A program made the translations under genes and the position numbers. Below are positions 36,137-52,979 of a DNA stretch of 64,000 bases, piece by piece. The stretch lies in the NCBI GenBank assembly GCA_965153455.1, contig OZ234503.1, forward strand, positions 3,906,001 through 3,970,000, read 5' to 3'. Positions within the stretch are counted from its first letter, which is position 1; every line of letters begins with the position of its first letter. Under the pieces are notes generated by a model. The model made no database searches. It saw only the letters and a list, made by a program, of their open reading frames with translations, and had not been told where the DNA came from. This DNA comes from Sphagnum compactum. Lineage: Eukaryota > Bryophyta > Sphagnopsida > Sphagnales.

Positions 36137-39100
36137 ATGGGCGACGTGATAGAACAGGCGGAGATTGGACCAGGAGACGAAGAGCTAGATGCGGCGCTGG
36201 AGATGGAATTGGCAGCTTCTTTTCTCAAGCATCCCTCCGTGTCGCTTCCTCCCATGAGTGTGTGTGTTTTTACCATTAATCATGCTCGCCTTTCACCTGT
36301 TTCAGCCAAACCCTAATTCTTCCCCTTTTTCTGAGAACGAGAGATGCAAGACCGAACTAAGTAGTTGCTCATCACTGTAGTATTTTGTTTTAACAGCGAC
36401 ATCTCTGAAGCCCTAATTAGAAGGATTTCAAGGAAAGAAAACTCGTCGGCAGATGATGAATTTTTCTCCTTCTTCTTCTTCCTTTTTCGTGGGTCATTTC
36501 ATAGCATTAGTGTCAAGATGTCCTCGAGAAGATTAGAAGGAGATTCTACCTGTCTTTGGGTTTTTGATGGTTTAATGACGTTCATAACTGACAGCATGCA
36601 AAAAAAAATTAGCAGAGAATTGAACTTTGGAATATTAGGTCTCTGTTAGGGTTTTCTTGCATTCTTTTTCAAAGGTATCAAATTCAGGAGGTAGGAAGAT
36701 GTAAGGTAACATGCCTGCTTGATTTCAGGGATTAGAAAACTGCGCCAATTATGATGTCAGATTTTTGTTATAGACTGTCAAATGTATTTTAGTTACAGTT
36801 GTAATACTTTGTGGTCAGATTTCTGTTACGGTTATGGCATTGGTTTGAGCTATAAATCACACTGTTTGTTTGATCATTTGGTAGGTATATTGTCTAAATG
36901 CCATTGCCATGGATGCAATTAAATGAATGTATCTCCTGGCATCCGGTTTCTCTTATTGTTTAAGCTTGTGATTTACAATCCTTGCACAGTTTATTTCATT
37001 TGCTTTCACTCTTGAATTCTGCCTTTATTCTTTGGTAATTAAGTGAGGTTGGTTTTTAATTTTTTTTAATCAGCAAGGGATGTTGAAAGGTTGCAGTCTT
37101 TGTTCTGTTTCAGGATGCTGGGCATGGCACAATGGATGTTACAGGAGAAGCAGTTTCTCGGGAGGGGTCTTCGCAGCTAACTTTTGCGTTTCCTGGGTGG
37201 GGTGTTGACATCTCTAGGGATGCCAAGTGGAAAAATCCTTCCATTTTTAGACATGCAAGTGATGTGTGCTCTATTCCAAGCACTTTCAAAGCTAACAAGA
37301 GCATCACAAAAGAGAGGGGTTGGGAAACACCTGAATATGATGGAGAGGGAAGCCCTGTTGATTTTCTGGATGATGAGTTGCTTGTATTTGTCTTCAAGCA
37401 CCTGGACATGAAAGACTTGTGTGTGACCATGCAAGTTTGCAAGCGTTGGCATAGTGTTGGGTCTCATGATCAAGTGTGGGAGGTGTTTCCTCTGTCAACC
37501 AATGCTCCTAAGGTCCTGCCCAGGCATGTTATCTAATCTTTCCTTTTTAGTTCAGAGAAATTTACTAATCAGGGCTTCCTCTTACTCTTGTCAACCTTTG
37601 CATCTTTACAAGACATAAGGCTGGGTTGTGTGGGATTCTTTTCTCATTTGTGGACTGCAGTTAGAAGCAAGTTGGCAGCTTCAGGTGTCAGTAGAAAGTT
37701 AGTGACTTTATTATTGGGTTCCTAGATTGAGAATAGAACTACCTCTGAGTTTGGCTATTGGGGAAGCATAGATGTCATCTAGTATGTTTGGTTCACAATT
37801 CTTGAAAGAGGTAGTCATACAATGGACCAATTGTTTCTGAGTGCAACAACATTGTTTCATCTTCAAGAGAACCGAATATTTTTTCTTGAGATCTCTATAA
37901 ATTTTGATTGTTTATTTTGGTAGCAGGTGGATCCAAGTAAGGAATGGAATTCTTGCAAAGTCATTAGGCCAGCGCTTTGGTGTTTTCCTCAAGGGGTATG
38001 ACTATGTCTGGCATGCAATTAGTGCATGGTGGGACTCTGGGAAGCCATGTAGCAAATTCACATCCACCTTATTCCGTTCACTGATTCAAAAGCTCACAAT
38101 AAGTGACTGGAGCCTTCTTTATGAGGCTCTTGGAGCTGCATTTTCAGACCGTGCTGATCACATGGCCAGTGCACTGTTAGCTCAGATTGAGAATACACGG
38201 AGTGTGCACATAGTAGATGAATCACAAGTTTCCCAGAGCACAGGGGACCAAATATTCCTTGTTGGAATGCCAGGAATCCCACTTGAAGATTCTGCAGTTG
38301 AGGCTCAACAACACAAGAGCAGCGTTGGCAAGTGGCGAGCTTGGAACAGTAATGGGAGGAAATCTGTTGATGAGCTTGAATTTCAGGAGTTATGGCAGAG
38401 TGTGTGTACTCTATGGATGAGATACAAAAGATGGCTTATGCTTATTGTTTCCCACTGCCCTGAATTGAACCATGAAGTGATGGCTGAGCGGGCACGAGGG
38501 TATGTCCTCTTTCTGCTTCCCCTATACTTCTTACCTAACCATCCAATGCCCATCAGATGCCTCCCTTCACTTCCTAAGTTTTTAAAATGCCCCAATTTTG
38601 CACAAGTGGACCCTGGTGTTGGAAGTATGTATGTGTTGGAACGGATTATTGCATACTTCTCCAAATTTACTGTTAGGAGCTGATAAAGTCAGTGTTGAGT
38701 AATGGCATCTCACCACTGCTCTTTGTGATGAAGGTGATGGTCTGACGCTTTGTGGGTGACACTCATAAGGTTATGACTGCACTCATTTTTGTCATTTTTA
38801 GTTCTTCCATCACTGACAGAACAGTTATCTGCTAAGTGTTGTTTTGGAGATTTCTCTGCAATCTCAAGATGTATTGTTTTGCCTGGATGAGAAAAGGTTT
38901 TTCATCACTAGATTAGGAACTATGGCAAGGTTTTAGCTCTCTTGTGAACTTTCCTTGTTTGGATTCAAAAGTTCTTACATTGTCTGGCTGGTGTGCAGCT
39001 ATGCATTTGCTGCAACTCCAACAGTTTATGATAAGGGTGTCATTTGCTTCAGGTATGGTTTATTGTGCCATGTTCTGAAGCTGCTTAAAGGCATCAATAT

Positions 39101-40391
39101 ATGGAAAAAGTGATCCATCCTTTGCTGGGTTCCTGGAGTCAATGAGCAGTATGAAACCTCATGTTGCTGCTGTCAATCACCCTAGTACAAGATTCTCAGG
39201 TGGATGTTTCCGGGGAGGTCATTTACTGTGAGCTGGTCTCTTCAGGGATAATCAGATGTAAAATTGATGGTGATGGGTTTAGGAGCCAAGTCGTCCTCAA
39301 ATATGGATTACGGAGTATTTTGCAATCAGTTTTTCATGGACTCATTGATGCAAGTGCAAATGAATCAGCATCTGATACAGAAATTGATCTTTTGAGGTCA
39401 CTATTTCATCTCCTCCAGGTGCTATTTTGATCCCACATAACTTTTTCCATTTGACATTTGTATTATTTTGCCTGCAATTCTGAAACCCAGAGGTAGTTGA
39501 CATATTCTGGTGCAGGACAGTGGGACTGCTTGAGGCACAGTATGCTAAGAATGGGGTTAATTGCAGCACTGGGATGTTGTCTGATGATGTGTACTCACTT
39601 AATACCAAGGAACTGGGATTTTGCCAATTACTTCAATCTGTTTACCAGTCTTGATTCCTGGTGATTATTACAAGTGTTTTGTATTTACACTTGGCTGAAT
39701 CTGTAGCTGAAAAACATTGTTATGCAAACTGTTGAAGTCCTTATGAGAAAAGATTGAGTTGGAGGCACTTCACATAAAAAACAGCATGAAATTTAGGCTG
39801 TGATGGTAGCCTCACATTTTTGTTATTCTTGGAGACCAAAGAGAATTGGAAAGTCTAAAGAAAAATAGGAACTGATTTTACTTCTTTTGTTCTGTTGCAG
39901 GAATTGGATGTGCCTGATGATCTCACTCTCCCTCAGAGAAGCTTCACTCGACAAAAACTTCGCCGCTGCTTTCGCAATGATGTATCCTTCACACACTTGC
40001 ACACACCCGAAAACAAAAAACGTCTGAGACCTTCACACATTCCCCCATCATAGTTTTTTTGGTCTGGATTTATCTGTCTCGCCACTGTTGCTACTTTTGG
40101 AAACCCTCCATTCACAAAGAACTTTTATCAGTTGAGGGGTGCTACTTTTGGCAGCCCCTCCCACTCTGAAGAACTTTATGAGTAGAGGTTTTATACATCA
40201 TCATTGTTGAGGATGGAATGACTATTTTGGTCTGAATTTTGGTCTGAGGGCACGTTGCTGCTGTAGGAATCGAGTATCATTTGGAAGTAATTGTAGTGTC
40301 AGCATTGACTGTACTTATTGCATGTTATGTGCAGTTTGCAATAGAATTCCTTGGATGGCATGCGGATGGTAATTTGTTGAGCACAGTCTAG
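36137..40391 (+). CDS. F-box protein with cullin N-terminal-like region (7-exon model)
   Basis: The model is 36137-36259, 37114-37523, 37927-38499, 38999-39052, 39283-39418, 39901-39981 and 40335-40391, giving 477 aa with all phases compatible. Exon 1 is acidic. Residues 123-165 are an F-box (DFLDDELLVFVFKHL, LCVTMQVCKRWHSV), which binds Skp1 in SCF ubiquitin ligases. Residues from about 202 onward resemble cullin N-terminal repeats as I remember them: YDYVWHAISAWW, a FTSTLFRSLIQ...LLYEALGAAF pattern, LWMRYKRWLMLIV, VYDKGVICFR, then FHGLIDA...TEIDLLRSLF and NDFAIEFLGW. The order matches cullins. The RBX1-binding cullin C-terminus and neddylation region are absent. The exon 2-3 junction needs a GC-AG intron (CCCAG|gcatgt), so two separate genes remain possible. 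The last exon is the least certain. Confidence 0.6.
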
Positions 40392-41032
40392 AGCAAACAA
40401 ATGAAAAGTGGAGTTGTTTGCTGTAGTTGGCATGCATATTGCCTCGAGCACGTTTGACAACCAACTTATAGATTGGTTGCCCTGTTCACAACTTGCAGCA
40501 ATTCAGGTGTTGGTTCTTTCCCTTGATTCCACCATCTGATAATGATTTTTTGTGAATCAATCACTATGCAAAATGTGAAAATTAGGAAATAGAATTTCAA
40601 GCTCAATTTTCTTTAGGTCAATATTCTGGCATTTAAGGTGTTGTTCCCAGTATTTAGTACATCATGAGGCACAATATAAGTACCTCCCCCTGATTCACAA
40701 TGGCAACACGCTCGACGGTAGTTTTGGACTAGACGGTAGTTTTGGACCTCATAATATTTATTTGTCTGCAAACTAACAGTGAAGAGAAAATAACTTTGGG
40801 GAACTGGAATCATCCCCCATAAATCATGGATTTAGACATGCAGAAATAGCATAGAAAGACAAAACTCAACTCTTTTGTGTAGGCTCTTTCTTCCTTTCTT
40901 CAAACAAAGTTCCTCCACAATAAATCCAACCAGCACAACCTGCACAACCTTTATCTGAACCTTCCTTGGCAATGTAGTACTACAACCTCTGCCTGGATGA
41001 GCAATAATCAAAATTGCATTTTCTCAACTCAA
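40392..41032. other. gap between convergent genes
   Basis: This lies between the F-box gene stop and the RPS4 stop, so it probably holds both 3' untranslated regions. An open stretch near 40455-40508 ending CAG|gtgttg could be an exon. CGACGGTAGTTTTGGAC is doubled near 40712-40747. Confidence 0.5.
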
Positions 41033-44053
<3,021 letters not shown>

Positions 44054-44152
44054 GATTGCGATCGAAGCTCGCAGAGGACGGCGGCACAGCTCCTCCTCCT
44101 CCTCCTCCTACTCGCCTGCTTCACGAAGCCGAAGAAGTTTGAAAGAGAGAAG

Positions 44153-44205
44153 AAACCCTAATTTTCTCGAAGAAGTTTGACACAGAGAGAGAAACGAAAC
44201 CCTAA
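44153..44205 (-). promoter_or_regulatory. two telo-boxes upstream of RPS4
   Basis: AAACCCTAA occurs at 44153-44161 and 44197-44205, 100-150 bp upstream of the RPS4 start codon on its 5' side. Telo-boxes are a known feature of plant ribosomal protein promoters and leaders, so coordinated expression with other translation genes is a reasonable inference. Confidence 0.7.
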
Positions 44206-44299
44206 TGTGTCGCCGCCGGTTTCTGCCTCCTAACAGACTTCATTCGAGCTCACCTCATCGATTGGGGGATCTTCATCCATATGCACCCACCCTCTGGAC

Positions 44300-47200
44300 C
44301 TTTATAAATAAATAAATATATGCACAATTTTGGGGGTGTATTTGTATCTTGTTGTGAACTTATTTAATGAATCAGACTTTCATTGACATTTTGCCTATCA
44401 AATCAAGAATGAAAAAAAATATTAATGAAACAAATATGACATATAATAAAATTTAATCTTTTGAAAAGACAAAATTGATTACAACAAAATTATTATGTCC
44501 ACAAAAAAAAATTAAAAAAATCATTGTCATTGGTAGAGCGAAGCAACGTGGAGCTCAAATATGATACAATAATTTTGGACTCTCGAGCTAGTGTTCAATG
44601 GTGTGCTATCACATAAGCCAAATGCTCCCCACATCAAATGATAGGACATGATGCTTTAATGTCAACATGATCGGAGCACAACATTAGTAAAAACATCATG
44701 TGCTTTTGTAGTTCATTTTTTGGATTTATTTTCAATTGGATATGAATTGTTGAAAATTGATGATAGATTGTCTTACTATAATATAAAACCTTAGATGGGT
44801 GTACATTCTTCCTAATACATAAACTTGTCAAACTTATTTTCCAACTTTATTAGATCCATGAACACGTCGTGTGTCATGGGTGTTCATCTAAAAAATATTT
44901 CACAATTGCATTACTATGTGTAATGAACAATAAACATATGTTGAATATGTTGTAGAAAGGTCTAGGCACTTGATAACACCATAACAACTTCTTAATATCA
45001 AGTCCTATGTTTTAACAACAACCGTTCAAGTTCAAATTCCAATGAGGATATTATTGATAATTGTCATCACAATTTCAATTCATCCTTCAATCACCTTCCG
45101 TATCGAATTATTTATCACCATTTATTTAGTTGTCCAATTACATCTTTATACATAAATATATTATCCACCATGACAATGCCTAGTAGCAATCCCATGCAAC
45201 AAAATGTGTACTTATGACCCATAGAAATAGGACAAAATCCCATTCTTGACAAAGGTAATTATAACTTAAAATTGCTAATGTGTTTTTGTAACCTGCACAT
45301 TTGCACATCTTTTTTCATTGTTTGTAATATCTTTTTAACTAAACCATGGCTTTAGGATAGTCACAACAAATAACCATGTGTTCAATGACAACATGTCCAT
45401 GTTAATTATGTATCCATATCAAATTTAGGTCCATCCTTGAAATTATGTGCTTTGGTTTATGAGAACTTTGTATTTGAGAATCAAGTTTGCCCGACACCTA
45501 AGGACAAATAACATTAGCAACTATTTTGTATTTTTATTGGTCCCTAAATAGAACACACCCACAATTATTTGAAAATAATTTCAATCATAATTCAACCACA
45601 ATTATGACAATTAATTGCACCCATTACTACAAAAACAAATGTAAATCCAACAACATTTAGATTCCGCAATGGGTACAAACATTGTTATCAAAACACAATC
45701 AATAATGCATGCACCTTATCACACATTACAAATTGAATGACAAGTTGTTGCATTTTCATGTGCATTCATCTTTATGAACATTAATTTTGAAACAAAAGGT
45801 AGGAAGGTAGCAATCCAAAATGTTTTATGTGCATCAAGGTGATGAAAGACATTCGTGTTGTTTTGGCTATAATATTAGTTGTATTCAATTTATTACCTAG
45901 TGTTTTTAGGCTTGTGGGTGTTTCATGTTTCAGATGAAAGTAAACCTTTCAATTTACTTAAAACATCTCCAATGATACCATATAATACCTTGGCCACTTC
46001 AACACATGTTTGTTGAATTAATTAATTTTGAAGATCCCATTTTGAAAAATGATATGTCCCCAAATATTCCATTAAATTCATTGTTTTCCTTTAGATTTTT
46101 TGGGGGAAATTTTCAACATTTTGAAAATAAGATAATTAATGTTGACCTAGTCCAAGTACTTATAGGTAATAAGAAAATGGAATGTGATTATTAATTTTCA
46201 CATCTATTGTTTTGTATAAATGCTTGTTTCTCCCCCAACCAAACAATAAAAATTTGATTTTTGACCAACCAACCAACAACAACAACATATTGTTTAACAA
46301 AGACTTTTGAAACCCATGCCATGTTGCACAATTTTATAAGATTAAACTATTTTTTATGGCACAATGATGATATTTTCATCCAAAAAATGGCATGCCAACC
46401 CTTTTTTTGCTTTCACTAAAGAAATTTTATGTTCAAGAACATTAGAAGGTTACTAAACTAGTTAAAATAAAAACTTTATACATGGAATGATGATGCAAGT
46501 ACAACCAAATAGGTAAATGGCACTATATATGACAAGCGCTATAAAAAACTCACACCACATAGGCAATACAAAGTTTAACAAGTTTTAAGAAATAAAAATC
46601 ATTTGTGTTTTATTATTATGAATGTACTTAGATCCTTTTATGTTTGGCCAAACAATGAAAATATAAAAATTTCAAGATTATTTCCCCATTCAAGCTTTGT
46701 CTATTACATCATAAACATGTTAAACAATGGTAAAGGTTTAAAAATTGCACAATGGAAGTAAAATGTTTTGTTTAAGATGGAACTTCCCTTACCATATTTG
46801 TTATTATGGCACAAAAACATTTAATGTTCTTTGACCCCAAAAAAATACATTTTGGGAAAACAAAAACAATTTGAAGTTTTTTTGGATAAATAATTTTCAT
46901 GGCTATTCTAATCTAATCATAAAATGAATCCATTTCACCTTGCATTTGGATGTTATTTTGATAAAATATCAAAGAAAATATATTTCAACAAAGGGAAATT
47001 TAACTAAACAAAAATTTCATATGTTTTTCAAACAAAATCAATCACCCATGCATAAATTCAACCTTCTTTTTAGTCCATGGTCCATAATTTGAAAATTTCT
47101 ATGAGAACTAGTACCATAGTACCTATACATTGTTTTTATATTAAAGTTATCCTTAAAGTTGTACTCAATCCAACCTTTTTTGTACCCTTTTCATTTGGTC

Positions 47201-50200
47201 ACCCCTTTTTGTTGTTATCCATAAAGTTCCAAAAACATTTTATCAAACATCAAAATTCAACATGAAATTGTTGAATTTTGCTATGATTTGCAATTAATGC
47301 AAATGTGTTGGCAACCATCCATTGGCTGCTTATCTTAAGATTTGCATTGGGAACCACAATTAGAACTGAATTTTTTTTGTCAAAAGCCCTAGCTCGACTA
47401 TCCGACATTTGATATGCTGTAAACTGTAAAGTAAACTCTACTACCAAAGATTCTCACTTGTGAAGTTGCAAAAAATTGTTTGATCCTAATTATGACATCC
47501 TAATTAATTAAGCAATTTAATTTTCACCTAACCTTTTTGACTTATTTTGGACCCATAATGAACAATTTCATCCCATGTCTGGGGTACTTTATGGATAATG
47601 TTATTATAATTATTCTTTGGTGAAAATTTAAAAGTTTTAATTTATGATAATAAACATGATTTTGGTGAATGCCAAAAAGAAAAAAAGATGTTTTTTTGGG
47701 GTGCATAAGAGTATAATGCCTTTGCTTAAAAAGCAATGTTTCAAATGAAAAACACATTAAGAAATTGCGTTTATCAAAACCACATTACCATGTAACTAAA
47801 ACTCAAAAAAAATTCATATACAACTATTATGCAACTATCCTTTGAGTACTACAACTATTATGCAATTATCCCCTTAAAAATACGATGTATTAATAAATAA
47901 ATCACCACATCAGAAAATCAGTTAGTTATATTATAGTTGCAAGTGAGTTGAAAATGGGTCTTATATACGATATTTTATACACATCATACATACATGCGTA
48001 ATCAACCATGTTTGATTTTTTCAAGAGTTGCATTGTAGTTGCATGTGATAATTACTTTAAAACTATTATAAATGTGTCACTAAAACAACAACTATGTTAT
48101 AATTAATGTACACTGTACATACATACAATCATGTCATGTGTCCACATTTTCATCGCCCATTATGAGATACATTTGCAACTAGTTTTGTATGATGATTCCC
48201 ATTGATACTATTAGTATGGCCGATAGTGCGCCACTACTAAAGTATTATTGTTTAACTATGTTATGGTTATAATACAACTACTTTTTTCAACTACTATGCA
48301 ATTCCATTATAATTACACACATGATGTCATGCTGATGTCATTAATTGTCATTGATCTATTAAAAATTGACACATGACATTATGAAGATTTTTTGACATTA
48401 TTAAAAAAAAAATGATTTCCATCGTCCATTATGATTGTTAATGATGGTTTGAGATTGTGACACATGGCATGTAATAGCTAAGTAGGTCATACATAACCAT
48501 AGGTTGGTAGGTTGGTAGGTTTTTAAATTACATACCTACATATTTACTGAAGACTTACCTACTTACATAAGTAGGTAGAAAAGTAGGACCTAATTATTTA
48601 CTTAAATAGGTAAGTAAATAGGAAAGCACAAGACTAAGTGCACTAAATAATAACCATGAAATTGTTTTAATTAAGTTGCAATTGAGTTGCAATGAGTTTC
48701 ACCGTATATACAGTGAATTTCAATTTTTTTATTCATGCAATTTGTCCATTAGCATTCACAGTGTATAAATATAATGAGTTGCAAGTGTCATTTGCAATTC
48801 AAAAATTGAATTGCAAGGCCAATTGCAAAACACCCCCTTTTTCATAATGATAATCCCTCATTTGGCCCCTCTCCCCTTTTTCTTCTATATGTTCATACAG
48901 GGTTTCTAATAGTTCATTGTTATTTATGTTAGATTTTAAAATGGGTGAAAAGGTTTAAATAAATATAGGCCTAGAAAATGTAAGTCATTAATTTATTTTA
49001 GTATAGATAATGAACATGAAAAGGCACATGTTATAATTAATTTGTCTTTTCATCTCCATGTAAATGGGCAGGGGAAACGATTGAGGTGGTTAAATTTGGA
49101 AGAATTAGGTCACATGGCACAAGTTAACAAACATGATTTAAAAAATTATATAAATTCATAAATTAATATTGTGTGAACTTATGTGTTGGAAGTTTATAAT
49201 TGATGTGTCTCAAGTTAATAACTAAATGTATTTAATATTCAATAACTCAAGATTAATCTTAAGTATTTTTGGATTTACACATGGTTTAACATGTCTTGTT
49301 CTTATGTTCATCTAACCTAAGGAAATATACATTTAATCATCACGAACCCATATTACAATTTAATGATTTAATATTTTAAAAAATTAATTAAAATTAAATA
49401 TACTTCGATGTATTATCTCCCACCACTATTGTGTGCATAGGATTATCTCCTTTAGATCAATTGCCCTTTTGATTATGTGTTATTTCATTTGGGTTCCATG
49501 CCATTCTACAATACTAATGACAAGGAAATGATGAAAAAAATGAGTTGATTTCTTGGAAATTAAATTCCATTTGAGAAAAGATATTGAGTGGCATTGCATG
49601 CAATTTGAATTGAATTGAAATCAGATCCAATTGAGGAAAGACGAATTGCAAATTGATGTAGAAGGTATGAAAATCAACTCATCATTTCTATGATGCATGA
49701 CTATGGTGTTGCAAAAAAAAAGTTCCAAAAAGACACATATGTGAAAAAACACCTTTGCATAATCCTTCAAATGGTCTTCAACATTTTGTTTGGAATTGTC
49801 AAGGCAAAAGACCATAAGAAGGATCTTCTTTCTATTAGCTATGAGTTTCTTGTCACTAGAATTTCCTCCTTTGCAACATAATGATGCATTTACCGAATTA
49901 ACATTTCTCCAATAAATAAAGCTTAATAAATGATATGTGCCATTTTTGTTTTTTCATACCAAGACGATGCAAATGTATTTGAAATCAATCATTATACCAA
50001 ATGTAATGCCAAATGATAAGGACTTTCAACCAATTGTAATGTCACTTATGATAAAAAGATGATTAAAAAATGATTAAAAAACTTAAAATTGTTTTTTACG
50101 GTCATGAAAATAACCTCACAACCAAGGTGTTTTTTGGTATTTTTGGGTAAGGTAGGTTAGTAACCATCCACAAGAGGACTCAACCAAATTTGTCTATAGA

Positions 50201-52445
50201 CCAAAGAGGAAAGCAAAAAGATTTAGGAATCTTGTTATGTTTTGGTGACATGCTAAAAACTGTTGTTTAAATCCAATGACTTTTGGGCCATTGTGTTCAA
50301 AAAACTCTTTTGAAGTTGCATTAGCTTCTTTTTTTTGGATTGCCAAGTAGCAAAAATCACCCCCAAAACAGTTGTTCACAACCACATTAGTTGGCAAGTC
50401 AAATAAATGATACTAATGATCACATGAAGACCGTCTTTGTATAAAATAATTGAGTTCAAGAATTATGTATTGAATGTTTTTGGATGTCAATATAACATTG
50501 AATTTGCATCAAAATATATAATTGTGTACGTGCATGCATACATACATACACATTAATGAATTTATATGTAATATATAGGTATAATTTAATTTTCAATATT
50601 TCAGAAGAAGAATTATGAACATTTTGAAAAGCCCTAATGAGCTTCAAATTAAAGCATCGAAAAATGAAAATAATGGTGGGATGGGATGGTCATTTGTGAC
50701 TAGGGTAAGGAAATTAGTTTTTCCAATGAAAAACCTAAAATAACACATCTCATTTGGACAAGTTGTGTGCATTCACATTGGGTTGTATAGATGACCAATT
50801 TCTACTATCACAAAGTATGTAGTATAACTTTTAAACCAATGAATGAATGTTATAACTTATTTCTCCAAAGTAGCCTTTTCAAATGACATTGACTATAAAG
50901 TGCAATGTTCATCATGCAAATTTGGGTTCCTTTTTTTTTCTTCAAAAAAAATAATCATTATTCACAAAAAAAAAAACCATGGGTTATGACAATATTTACC
51001 TTTTGAAACTTATTAACATTCAAATTTCCCAAATATATACAAATTAATGTAATGAAACCCAATTCCTTCAATTTAAGTATGCAAGTATACAACACAATCT
51101 TGTAACATAATCATCAACACTTTGTTTTATATTTCAAAATTATTATGTTATTAAAAAAAGTCCCATTTTTTGCCTACTTCGTTCATATTTTCATGTATAG
51201 GTAGTTGCAATTGTGTTTAAGGTTGTTTTGTTACAAATTGTTATATCTTTTGTGCCCATAAATAATAACAATTATTTTTCTTAAGGTAGTTTAATGCCCA
51301 TGACAAGCCAAGCTGACTAAAATAAATTGTCAATTTAAACAATATATATTGTATATTTATTGTGACGTGCAAGGTCTCATTGCTTCCAAAACATGGCATA
51401 ATTTTTTGTGAGAATTGAATTTTGCCATGGATGTTAAGACTAAGCTTGAATGCCATACCTACCTCTTGTGTTGATTCACAAGTTTTTTTAACCCATCCAT
51501 TCGAACACATTAAACAATTTTGGAAAGGCCAAATGTGCAATGAATCATTTTTGATAACAAATTAGTGAAGCTTTGTGCTATTGGCCCAAGTGTGAACTAG
51601 TTACACAACTATGTTTTCCTTTGAAAATTATTTTTGTAGTTTAATTTAATTTTCAACTACAAAACTACTTAAAATTCAATATTTTTCACACCTTAGGTTA
51701 AAAAATTTCAAATCACCTTCATTAAATCCTATTAAGGGCTTTTCAACAATATGGGGAGCATGCCCAAATTTTCCCTATAATTTTTAGATAATATTTAAAT
51801 GAATTTTGAATGAATTTTTTTTTCAACATTCAATAACTTCTCAACCATAATTCAAAACATTATGAAATCAACTCAATGCACATACCCCTCGTCATTGAGG
51901 GCTTTTTGAGGGTACCAAAAGGCACTATGGTTTGGGAGATCTCAACATGACAAACAAACAAAACAAATGAATTACCTTCCTTCATAGATAGATGACATAT
52001 TGATGTGGTTTGTGTTGTTGGCCCAAGTGTGAACATGACTATGTAAAATGTTCAAGTGTGAACAAGACCGTGAGGATAGATCTCAATTGTGTAAAAACTA
52101 TTAAGATTAGTTTGAAGTGACAATTTACTCAAAATTATTCAAATAATTTCTCAACCTTAAGTCTAAAAACTACAATACCATTTGCAAGAAATCTCATTCA
52201 TCAAGAGCTTTCCAACAACATCAAGAGCTTGGCCCAATTTTCCTTTAAAAAAATTAGTTTTGATTTTGTTGAATTTTCTTTGACAAAATTGTTCAATATT
52301 CAATAACTCCTACACCATAGGTTTAAACATTGTGAAACTATCTTGGTGCACCCATCAAGGGTTTTCCAAAATTACCAAAATTACGAAGTGCTTGGCTAGG
52401 GTCCTATGGTTTGGAACGTTGAATCAATATGATGGCCATAAAAAA

Positions 52446-52480
<35 letters not shown>

Positions 52481-52560
52481 ACAACGACGTTCCGTAATAG
52501 ATAGATATTTCATTTCCTTTTCTCATTAACCCTTTCTTCAAAACATAAACATTTCAATTG
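44300..52560. other. long AT-rich gene-free stretch
   Basis: No gene, RNA gene or intact transposon is seen in about 8.2 kb. There are CCAAGTGTGAAC words near 51590, 52030 and 52050, TAGGTAGG/CCTACCTA text near 48500-48620, and many A/T runs. Open frames are under 100 codons and motif-free. Confidence 0.6.
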
Positions 52561-52561
52561 T

Positions 52562-52910
52562 GCTGATTACAAGAAATAATCTGCTACTAATTTTATGGTA
52601 CATGTCACATGTAAAAAACCGTTTTCTTATTAAAAAGATAATGCTCCAAAGAAGCTGATTACAAGAAAGAATCTACCACCAATTGTATACACAGCCAGAT
52701 ATAACCACAGAGAAAAGCGCAGAATCGGCCCCTGAAGCTGTGCTTAGGCTTTAAGTTCGGAGATACAGATGTAGCCGGAGATACGAGATCCGGATATATT
52801 CCGGGTAAGTCACATTTCACCCCGTCAAAATAATAATAATAATGCGCCAAAAAAGCTGATTACACGACAAATTAATCTGCTACCAACTTTATGTACAACC
52901 GGCCACATCT
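52562..52910. repeat. three diverged copies of a GCTGATTACA segment
   Basis: GCTGATTACAAGAAATAATC, GCTGATTACAAGAAAGAATC and GCTGATTACACGACAAATTA begin near 52562, 52655 and 52854. Each is followed by a version of CTGCTACCAACTTTATG. They lead into the larger array at about 52980. Confidence 0.75.
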
Positions 52911-52979
52911 GGAATCCGTAGAATCCGGTGAAGAGGTAGTAGGCATTCTAAGTTTATACACAGCAATCGCAGAATATGC

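Noticed and set aside
39161-39282. Open frame upstream of F-box/cullin exon 5 (GEVIYCELVSSGIIRCKIDG)
   Set aside because: Including it breaks phase with exon 4; the acceptor at 39281-39282 keeps phase and aligns the cullin-like motif, so this part is treated as intron.
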